NCBI GenBank assembly: GCA_934456315.1
Contig: CAKSHG010000122.1
Coordinates: 1-6,607, forward strand
Length of the DNA: 6,607 nt
Origin: an uncultured Oscillospiraceae bacterium
GTDB taxonomy: Bacteria; Bacillota; Clostridia; Oscillospirales; Ruminococcaceae
Reading direction: 5' to 3'
Shown: positions 1-5,341 of the stretch, piece by piece
Layout: the number at the start of each line of letters is the position of its first letter
How positions within the stretch are numbered: the stretch's first letter is position 1
Position numbers and translations under genes: made by a program
The notes under the pieces: generated by a model
The model's input: the letters and a program-made list of their open reading frames with translations, nothing else
Told to the model about the DNA's origin: nothing
The model's database searches: none

Positions 1-29
1 CCTGTCCCGGTAAAATCTTGTGAAAACTG

Positions 30-58
30 TAGACAAATCCGCTTGAAGATGATATACT
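30..58 (+). promoter_or_regulatory. Sigma-A type promoter for the cytidylate kinase-like gene
   Basis: A -35 box TAGACA (30-35, five of six bases of the TTGACA consensus) is followed by an exactly 17-base spacer and a -10 box TATACT (53-58, five of six bases of TATAAT). Transcription would start near base 65, leaving a leader of about 53 bases before the ATG at 118. The fit in sequence, spacing and position is good, but there is no experimental support. The first 29 bases show nothing I can assign. Confidence 0.7.
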
Positions 59-103
59 TATATCAAACGGAAACACCACCGAAAAAGGTGAATCCACTCA
101 AAC

Positions 104-108
104 GGAGG
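104..108 (+). promoter_or_regulatory. Ribosome binding site deciding the start at 118
   Basis: GGAGG lies 9 bases before the ATG at 118. It selects this ATG over the in-frame upstream TTG at 43 and ATG at 49, which lie inside the promoter spacer and so could not be on the transcript. Confidence 0.85.
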
Positions 109-117
109 CGATCCATC

Positions 118-717
118 ATGGCTAAGAAGATAATCACGATCACAAGACAATACGGAAGCGGCGGACGCGAAATAGGCGAAACCCTTGCAAAACGGCTGGG
201 TATAAGCTTCTGGGACAATAAGCTGCTGGACGTTGCCGCAAAGGACAGCGGCATTCACAAGACGCATTTCGAGGAAAGCGACGAGCGCCGCACGAACAGT
301 TTCCTTTATCTGCTGTCCACGACCTACGGTCAGGGAGGGGTTCCGTTTGACGACGCGCTGTTCTTTGCACAGCTGAATGCTATCCAGAAGATAGCGTCGC
401 AGGAATCCTGCCTTATCATCGGCAGATGTGCCGACTACGCGCTGAGGGACTTCAACAATGTGGTAAACATCTACATCACTGCTCCGCTGGAGGACCGCAT
501 AAAGCGCGCGATAAACGCCTACGGTATCGGCGAGAAGCACGCTGCGGAGTATGTAAAGCGCATGGATAAGCAGCGTATCTCCTACTACAACTACTATACC
601 GACAAGCGCTGGGGAGTTCCGGAGAACTACGAGCTTTGTCTTGACAGCTCCGCGCTCGGTATCGGGGGTTCGGTAGACCTGCTTGAGGATTTCATCAAGA
701 AATATTTCAAGGAATAA
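118..717 (+). CDS. Cytidylate kinase-like family protein
   Basis: This 199-residue cytosolic protein resembles the cytidylate kinase-like family (Cytidylate_kin2 type), a P-loop nucleoside monophosphate kinase group that is distinct from canonical Cmk. The N-terminus runs straight into a beta strand (IITITRQYGSGG) and a glycine-rich loop at about residues 11-20 (QYGSGGREIG). This is the family's form of the P-loop and lacks the usual GKS/T end. Other recognisable parts are an IIGRCADYAL segment (100-109), an LEDRIKRA arginine segment (124-131) suggesting the lid, and a DKQRISYYNYYTDKRWG stretch (150-166) followed by YELCLDSS (171-178). The gene has its own promoter and ribosome binding site and ends in two successive TAA codons before a strong terminator, so it is monocistronic. 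The substrate is not proven for this family; CMP phosphorylation is inferred from the family name only. No truncation or frameshift is visible. Confidence 0.88.
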   Translation: MAKKIITITRQYGSGGREIGETLAKRLGISFWDNKLLDVAAKDSGIHKTHFEESDERRTNSFLYLLSTTYGQGGVPFDDALFFAQLNAIQKIASQESCLIIGRCADYALRDFNNVVNIYITAPLEDRIKRAINAYGIGEKHAAEYVKRMDKQRISYYNYYTDKRWGVPENYELCLDSSALGIGGSVDLLEDFIKKYFKE

Positions 718-722
718 TAACT

Positions 723-751
723 ATCGGGGCTGCGGTGATCGCAGCCCCGAT
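723..751 (+). terminator. Strong intrinsic terminator, possibly bidirectional
   Basis: A perfect 12-bp stem (ATCGGGGCTGCG, 723-734, with CGCAGCCCCGAT, 740-751) encloses the 5-base loop GTGAT and is followed on the + strand by a T run (752-755). It begins 5 bases after the tandem stops of the cytidylate kinase-like gene. On the - strand the stop of the membrane protein gene (754-756) lies 2 bases before the same hairpin. The - strand tail after the hairpin (TAGTTATTATT) is T-rich but broken, so it probably works in both directions and better for the + strand gene. Confidence 0.92.
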
Positions 752-753
752 TT

Positions 754-1422
754 TTAATTTTCGATTTTGCTCTTGTCAGCCGGGATAGTTATCTGACGGT
801 AGTTTATTCCGTCCTGGAAGCTTACCATGAGAGTGCTATCGCTCACCCAGTTGACGGTATATCTGTCGTCGCTGATCACGTATTCGTTCAGGTCGGAAGC
901 GGCGAGAAGCACCGCTTTTCCTTCGTCGGACTTCCCGGTGAGGTAAAACGCAACGCTGCTTTTCCCGAAATACGGCTGCGTTTCTTCGATGATCAGCCGC
1001 ACCTCCTCGTCAGAATAGCTGACGGAGCTGTGCGCTTTTATCGGCGAACCCAGCGCCATGTAAGCCGAGCTGCCGACCATAGCCAGCGAAACCACGAGCA
1101 GACCAGCCGCGCCCATTATCTGCGCCAGGCGGTGCCTTTTCAGGAATGCTCCGCCTATCATCAGCCCTACCAGAACGCACACAACTCCGATGACCGCCGC
1201 CGCTATCACTCCGAAGAATGCCAGCGGGTCCGTCTTTTCGATGTCCGAGCCGTTTACCGTGTATTCTATCGGTATGTTTGCCTTGGAGAGCGCCATTCCG
1301 GCGATCAGCATGGCAATGTCCAGCCCGAATGCCGCTCCGGCGAACAGCCAGGGTTTCTTCAGCAGCGACCGTGCACGGCTTTCCGGGACGGGCGCTTTCT
1401 TCGTTTTTCTGTTTCGGCTCAT
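754..1422 (-). CDS. Uncharacterised three-helix membrane protein
   Basis: I do not recognise this 222-residue protein. It has a basic N-terminus (MSRNRKTKK), then three predicted membrane helices at about residues 25-45, 68-93 and 100-124. A basic turn KRHR (95-98) lies between helices 2 and 3. By the positive-inside rule the N-terminus is cytoplasmic, and the roughly 98-residue C-terminal part (125-222) lies outside. That part is soluble, with mixed charged and beta-like segments (VAFYLTGKSDEGKAVLLAASD, then YTVNWVSDSTLMVSFQDG) and no cysteines or visible catalytic motif. The start at 1422 is preferred over the ATG at 1428 because AGGAGG (1435-1430) is 7 bases from the former and only 1 from the latter. 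It lies 66 bases downstream of the ABC exporter gene in the same direction and is last before the shared terminator. Co-transcription and a role as an exporter accessory or immunity-type protein are guesses from position. Confidence 0.82.
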   Translation of the reverse strand: MSRNRKTKKAPVPESRARSLLKKPWLFAGAAFGLDIAMLIAGMALSKANIPIEYTVNGSDIEKTDPLAFFGVIAAAVIGVVCVLVGLMIGGAFLKRHRLAQIMGAAGLLVVSLAMVGSSAYMALGSPIKAHSSVSYSDEEVRLIIEETQPYFGKSSVAFYLTGKSDEGKAVLLAASDLNEYVISDDRYTVNWVSDSTLMVSFQDGINYRQITIPADKSKIEN

Positions 1423-1429
1423 GGACATT

Positions 1430-1435
1430 CCTCCT
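1430..1435 (-). promoter_or_regulatory. Ribosome binding site deciding the start at 1422
   Basis: A perfect AGGAGG is spaced 7 bases from the ATG at 1422. The alternative ATG at 1428 is only 1 base away and cannot be served by it. Confidence 0.85.
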
Positions 1436-1455
1436 AAGGTAGTGCAGCGAATACA

Positions 1456-1481
1456 GCGGCGCACGGGCATTCCGGCGCCGC
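1456..1481 (-). other. GC hairpin between exporter gene and membrane protein gene
   Basis: A 7-bp perfect stem (GCGGCGC, 1456-1462, with GCGCCGC, 1475-1481) encloses a 12-base loop in the 66-base gap between the two genes. On the - strand it is followed by TGTATTCGC, with no T run, so it is not a convincing intrinsic terminator. It could attenuate or stabilise the message, or be chance in GC-rich DNA. Confidence 0.35.
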
Positions 1482-1488
1482 ATTTGCC

Positions 1489-3291
1489 TTAAACGTAATA
1501 CTGTGCCTGGGCTGCGAACATTTCGGCGTAAATGCCTCCGGGCTTGTGGACAAGCTCGTCATGCGTGCCCAGTTCCTTTATCGTGTTGTCCGAGAACACC
1601 GCGATACGGTCGCAGAACTTGCAGCTTGAGAGCCGGTGAGAGATGTACACCGCCGTCTTTCCGCCGACAAGCTCGTTGAACCGGCAGTATATCTCATATT
1701 CCGCCACCGGGTCGAGCGCCGCAGTCGGCTCGTCGAGTATCACTATCGGGGCGTCCTTGTACAGCGCCCGCGCGATGGCGAGCTTCTGCTGTTCGCCGCC
1801 GGAAAGCTGTACGCCGTCCTGCTCGAACTGCCGGAACATCATCGTGTCCCTGCCGTGGGGGAGGGTGTTGACCTTATCCAGCAGCCCGACCTTTTCGAGC
1901 ACTTCGTCCACTGCTTCGGGAGCGTCCTCCTTTCCAAGCAGCACGTTTTCCTGAACGGAGAACGCCAGCAGCCGGAAATCCTGGAACACGACTGAGAACA
2001 GCTTCATGTACTCGTCGTAGTCGTAGTCGCGGATATTCACTCCGTCGAGGAGTATCTCGCCCTCGTCCGTGTCGTAGAGCCGGCACAGCAGCTTGATGAA
2101 CGTGGTCTTTCCTGCGCCGTTCAGCCCGACTACCGACAGACGCTCGCCCGCCCTGATGGTTATCGAAACGTTTTTCAGCACCTGCACCCCGGTGTTGGGG
2201 TAGGAGAAGCTGACGTTGCGGAACTCTATCTCATGCGGTCTGCCGAGATCCTCGACCTTACGCGTGCCTTTCTGGAGGTAGGGCGGGTATTCCAGCAGCT
2301 TCACCGTTTCGTAGGCGTAGCTGCACCGCTTCACGATGTCCTGAATATTGAATATGACTCCCTGGACCGCCTGGTTGACAGTTCCTCCGGCGGTGGTCAG
2401 CTGCGAGAACTGACCTATCGTGATGCTGCCCAGTATCGCGAGGATACCGAGGTATAGATATGTACCGAAGTCGCGCAGCGCAGTCACCACTACGTCAAGG
2501 ATATTCAGCGGGTAAAGCTCGCGCTCCTTGTCCACGTCGTAGCTTATCGTGCGCTTTATCTGCTCTGCCGCCTTTGCGACCAGCGTTCCTGCCGCGCCGT
2601 AAAGCCGCACGTCCTTTGCGAAGCGGATATCCTCCTGCTCGTAGTTGATGTAGTAATACACTCGGTCGACCTTGGAAAGCTCGCTGAACCACTTGACCTC
2701 GATTTTGTTCTTCTTAAGGTTGAGTATCGAGGATACCGCAAGCAGCACGCCGATTATCAGCAGCAGCCAGGGCGCGGAAACCGCGAGAATCGTCACAACG
2801 CCGACTATCTTGATGATGTTTGAAATAATGCTGAAGAACTGCACGCAGATACCGTGCAGACCTCCCGACCAATCTATGCCGTCGTTTGCCTTGCGTATCT
2901 GGTCCAGCGCCTGTTTATTTTCGGTGAGCGCGAAATCTATCTCCATGCAGCGCTCCGCGACCATTTCGCGGGAGTAGTTCAGGAACTTATCCTCGAACCG
3001 CTGGAGATATATCGTGAGCTGCTCCCCGGCGGAGCCGACCGCGATATCAAGCCCCACCATGAGCGCCGCGTACAGCACTATCTGCGGAACGCTGCGCTCC
3101 GGCTGGCAGAGCGCGTCCACCAGCAGCGGCAGGAATATCAGGTCGATGAACGGCAGGACCGCCTGCACGATCACGTTTATCACCGAAACAATGAAGTAGC
3201 GCTTGCTGAATTTCCACGCCACAGGCAGGTAGAATTTCAGCGTGCCCAGTACTGCACCCTTTTTCTTTTCATTCTTTCTGGGATCACTCAC
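1489..3291 (-). CDS. ABC exporter half-transporter, second subunit (membrane domain plus ATPase)
   Basis: This 600-residue ATP-binding cassette exporter protein has a fused N-terminal membrane domain (about residues 30-330) and a C-terminal nucleotide-binding domain (about 354-590). Hydrophobic helices are visible near 32-58, 70-92, 150-170, 173-192 and 270-290. All ATPase motifs are intact: Walker A GLNGAGKTT (389-397, Lys395), Q-loop Gln437, signature LSGGE (496-500), Walker B with catalytic Glu521 in LDEP, D-loop ALD (525-527) and switch His552. The motif AKDVRLYG (225-232) in the membrane domain is shared with the upstream paralog. The GTG start at 3291 is chosen because AAGGGGG lies 8 bases upstream and because it overlaps the upstream stop by 8 bases, implying translational coupling. 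A TTG at 3297 is an alternative. A further upstream ATG at 3375 would run deep into the paralog and is unlikely. It probably forms a heterodimer with the 3284-5182 product. The cargo is unknown; peptide, lipid or drug export are all possible for this class, and no peptidase domain is present. Confidence 0.93.
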   Translation of the reverse strand: MSDPRKNEKKKGAVLGTLKFYLPVAWKFSKRYFIVSVINVIVQAVLPFIDLIFLPLLVDALCQPERSVPQIVLYAALMVGLDIAVGSAGEQLTIYLQRFEDKFLNYSREMVAERCMEIDFALTENKQALDQIRKANDGIDWSGGLHGICVQFFSIISNIIKIVGVVTILAVSAPWLLLIIGVLLAVSSILNLKKNKIEVKWFSELSKVDRVYYYINYEQEDIRFAKDVRLYGAAGTLVAKAAEQIKRTISYDVDKERELYPLNILDVVVTALRDFGTYLYLGILAILGSITIGQFSQLTTAGGTVNQAVQGVIFNIQDIVKRCSYAYETVKLLEYPPYLQKGTRKVEDLGRPHEIEFRNVSFSYPNTGVQVLKNVSITIRAGERLSVVGLNGAGKTTFIKLLCRLYDTDEGEILLDGVNIRDYDYDEYMKLFSVVFQDFRLLAFSVQENVLLGKEDAPEAVDEVLEKVGLLDKVNTLPHGRDTMMFRQFEQDGVQLSGGEQQKLAIARALYKDAPIVILDEPTAALDPVAEYEIYCRFNELVGGKTAVYISHRLSSCKFCDRIAVFSDNTIKELGTHDELVHKPGGIYAEMFAAQAQYYV

Positions 3292-5182
3292 GGACAACGC
3301 CCCCTTCCTCTGCGGGAACGGTAGCCGTGCCGTCCTCAACGTAGTACTGTGCCTGTACGCGGAACATCTCCGCATACGCGCCGTCCTTTTTCAGCAGCTC
3401 GTCGTGAGTGCCGTACTCCACCATCTCGCCGCCCTTGAACATCGCGATGGTGTCGCAGAAGCGCGTCGACGAAAGTCTGTGGGATATGTAGACTGCGGAT
3501 TTTTCGCCTATCATGCCGTCAAAGCTCTGATACAGCCGGTATTCCGCGAGGGCGTCCAGCGCGGCGGTAGGCTCGTCGAGCACCACCACCGGCGCGTTCT
3601 TGTACAGCGCCCTTGCGAGCGCCATTTTCTGCTTTTCGCCGCCGGAGAGGTCAACGCCGTCGTCGTAGAGGATCTTCAGCATCTGGGTGTCAATGCCGTT
3701 GGGAAGCTTGTCGAGCTTTTCGCCCATACCCGCCGCCCGCAGGTATTTATCCGCTTTCTTCTTGTCGGTGTCCTCGGTCAGCCGCATTGAAACGTTCTCG
3801 CACAGCGGGAACGCGAACACCTCCACCTCCTGGAAAGCGGGGGAGAACAGCCTGAAATATTCGCTGCGGTCGAACTCGCGAATGTCGATGCCGTTGCAGA
3901 GTATCTGACCCTCGGTCACGTCGTAGAGCCGCAGAAGCAGCTTGATGAACGTGGTTTTTCCCGCGCCGTTCAGCCCGACCACCGCCAGGCGCTGTCCTGC
4001 GCTGAACGTGAGGTTCAGGTTTTTCAGGGCGTAGGTTTCCTGCCCCTTGTAGCGGAACGAAACGTTGCGGAATTCGAACGTGTAGCCGTCCGCCTTTGGT
4101 ATGGGAGTGTGCTTTTCCTGGAGCTGGTCGGGATTCCTGATATCCATGTAGCTGCGGAAATCGTCCGTTTTCGCGGAGTGCTCCCGCATGCCGCCCAGCG
4201 ACTGGAGGAACTGGCTGACGTACATCGAAAACGTTATAGCGCTGCCGGTGTACAAAGTGAAATCGCCGATGGACATGCCGTTGAACAGCATGTCGTAGAT
4301 GAGCCAGCCGTAGATCATCACGTTTCTCACAAGCGCGATGCCGTGCGAGAACCAGGTGTTCCAGCCCCAGTACACACGGGACTGTATCCAGTGCTTCAGC
4401 TCGATATCGTTGATGTGCTTATACTTCCCGAGCAGCCACTTTTTCATGCCGTACAGCCGGATATCCTTGGCGTAGGTGAAGTCAGTGGAAACGTCCTGCA
4501 TGTAGTACATTTTGCGCCAGTGGGGAGCCATAGCGTCCCACATGACTTCCTTGTCCTTTATGCGGATATAGTCGAAATACTCGAACTGAATGAACGACAG
4601 CACTGCAATAATGAGCACCAGCCAGCCGTTGAACGTGAAGATTATCCCCACTGCGGTGAATACCGCCACAAGCTGCACCGCAGTTGACCACATGTTGGAC
4701 ATGAGCGCTCCCACGCCCATCCACTCGCCCTCGACGGCGCGCTTCGCCTTTTGCAGGCGGTCGAGCATTTCCGGGTCCTCAAGCTGCTCGTACTGCATCG
4801 TCATGGTCTTGGCGATACGCTCCTGCACAAGACCGCTTCTCGTAACCAGGAAGCCGATACGCAGATTCTTTGCGGAAAGCGTATTCAGCCACATCATGAT
4901 GAATTCCACCGCCGTAGTGCCTGCGACCAGCCACAGCAGCGGGGTGATGTCGCTGTCTGCGGCGCCCGCCTGCTGGGTTATCATATCGATGACCAGCTTT
5001 GCGATGATCGTCCAGATGTAGGACATGGAGGCTCCCGCGATACCTCCGATGAGCAGGTACGCCACGGTGCTTTTCCGGTAGCGCAGGAAAGCCCGCATGA
5101 TGTACCCGCAGTTGCTGATGAGCCCGTATTCATGATGGAGCTCGTCAGTCTGTTCCTTTTTCTTGTTTCTGTAAAATAGCAT
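3284..5182 (-). CDS. ABC exporter half-transporter, first subunit (membrane domain plus ATPase)
   Basis: This 632-residue half-transporter has a charged cytoplasmic N-terminus (MLFYRNKKKEQ), a membrane domain with hydrophobic helices near residues 40-66, 81-101, 166-185, 186-200 and 284-325, and a nucleotide-binding domain from about 368. The ATPase motifs are complete: Walker A GLNGAGKTT (403-411, Lys409), Q-loop Gln451, signature LSGGE (512-516), Walker B Asp536-Glu537 in LDEP, and switch His568. The membrane-domain motif AKDIRLYG (238-245) and the C-terminal AQYYV match the downstream subunit, showing they are paralogs. After AQYYV it has an extra 17-residue acidic tail, encoded where the next gene's ribosome binding site and start lie. 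The ATG at 5182 is chosen because GGAG lies 8 bases upstream. The longer reading frame, beginning at 5320, is translated repeat-element DNA. The likely role is one half of a heterodimeric exporter in the cytoplasmic membrane, with unknown cargo. Confidence 0.93.
   Translation of the reverse strand: MLFYRNKKKEQTDELHHEYGLISNCGYIMRAFLRYRKSTVAYLLIGGIAGASMSYIWTIIAKLVIDMITQQAGAADSDITPLLWLVAGTTAVEFIMMWLNTLSAKNLRIGFLVTRSGLVQERIAKTMTMQYEQLEDPEMLDRLQKAKRAVEGEWMGVGALMSNMWSTAVQLVAVFTAVGIIFTFNGWLVLIIAVLSFIQFEYFDYIRIKDKEVMWDAMAPHWRKMYYMQDVSTDFTYAKDIRLYGMKKWLLGKYKHINDIELKHWIQSRVYWGWNTWFSHGIALVRNVMIYGWLIYDMLFNGMSIGDFTLYTGSAITFSMYVSQFLQSLGGMREHSAKTDDFRSYMDIRNPDQLQEKHTPIPKADGYTFEFRNVSFRYKGQETYALKNLNLTFSAGQRLAVVGLNGAGKTTFIKLLLRLYDVTEGQILCNGIDIREFDRSEYFRLFSPAFQEVEVFAFPLCENVSMRLTEDTDKKKADKYLRAAGMGEKLDKLPNGIDTQMLKILYDDGVDLSGGEKQKMALARALYKNAPVVVLDEPTAALDALAEYRLYQSFDGMIGEKSAVYISHRLSSTRFCDTIAMFKGGEMVEYGTHDELLKKDGAYAEMFRVQAQYYVEDGTATVPAEEGGVVRE
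3300..3306 (-). promoter_or_regulatory. Ribosome binding site inside the upstream gene, supporting the GTG start at 3291
   Basis: AAGGGGG (one mismatch to AAGGAGG) is spaced 8 bases from the GTG at 3291. It lies in the last codons of the upstream ABC gene, where it encodes part of that protein's EEGGVV tail. This arrangement fits coupled translation of the two subunits. Confidence 0.65.
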
Positions 5183-5190
5183 GTTGAATT

Positions 5191-5194
5191 CTCC
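5191..5194 (-). promoter_or_regulatory. Ribosome binding site deciding the start at 5182
   Basis: GGAG (within CCGGAGAA on the - strand) lies 8 bases before the ATG at 5182. It is a moderate site, and it rejects the 46-codon longer reading frame that would begin inside the inverted-repeat element. Confidence 0.75.
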
Positions 5195-5250
5195 GGGAAC
5201 AGAGGAGAAACAATTTAAATTCGGAATTCTTAATTCGAAATTCGGAATTT

Positions 5251-5275
5251 TGGTGTCCTGCTTCGCAGGACACCA
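5251..5275. other. Perfect 11-bp hairpin inside the repeat element
   Basis: TGGTGTCCTGC (5251-5261) pairs perfectly with GCAGGACACCA (5265-5275) around a TTC loop. No T run follows on either strand, so it is not a classic terminator. It may act as a structured core of the repeat or as a processing site if fabV and the exporter genes share a transcript. Confidence 0.7.
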
Positions 5276-5284
5276 TTTAAATAA

Positions 5285-5297
5285 CCGCCGGAGGCGG
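5285..5297 (-). other. Short GC hairpin with T-rich tail inside the repeat element
   Basis: CCGCC (5285-5289) pairs with GGCGG (5293-5297) around a 3-base loop. Read on the - strand it is followed by TTATTT, which resembles a very weak terminator after fabV. The stem is only 5 bp, so efficient termination is doubtful. Confidence 0.3.
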
Positions 5298-5341
5298 CAC
5301 AATAATTCCGAATTTCGCATTCTTAATTCCGAATTTGAAAA

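Larger units (their letters stand above)
5217..5336. repeat. Nested inverted-repeat element, MITE-like
   Basis: Two 33-base arms (5217-5249 and 5304-5336) are inverted copies of each other with 29 of 33 positions matching. Both begin AAATTCGGAATT and end CGAAATTCGGAATT; the four mismatches fall in the middle. Between them sit a perfect 11-bp hairpin (5251-5275) and a small GC hairpin (5285-5297). The arms are far more AT-rich than the genes around them. The element starts 5 bases past the fabV stop and ends 34 bases before the exporter start. It encodes no transposase. GAAA occurs on both sides (5207-5210 and 5337-5340) and could be a remnant of a target duplication, but it is too short to be sure. 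The translated - strand resembles the repeat-derived N-terminal tails I recall on mis-started Clostridia proteins. A non-autonomous mobile or dispersed intergenic repeat is the best reading. Confidence 0.75.

Noticed and set aside
43..117. Upstream TTG start giving a 25-residue extension of the cytidylate kinase-like protein
   Set aside because: It would begin within the promoter spacer, and the ATG at 118 has a GGAGG at ideal distance and begins the family's first beta strand.
3292..3375. ATG at 3375 as the start of the second exporter subunit
   Set aside because: It would overlap the paralog by 92 bases and add 28 residues of unlikely sequence; the GTG at 3291 has a ribosome site and gives a normal family length.
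3242..3790. + strand reading frame of 182 codons spanning the junction of the two exporter genes
   Set aside because: It mirrors conserved ATPase-domain codons on the opposite strand, and similar shadows occur over the paralog, so it is a by-product of the real genes.
4109..4687. + strand reading frame of 192 codons opposite the first exporter subunit
   Set aside because: It lies wholly within a clear ABC exporter gene and shows no protein-family features.
5251..5275. Inner hairpin of the repeat as an intrinsic terminator of fabV
   Set aside because: The stem is perfect, but the - strand sequence after it reads AAAATTCC with no T run.
5217..5336. CRISPR array or tandem repeat
   Set aside because: The copies are inverted, only two in number, and there is no regular repeat-spacer pattern.
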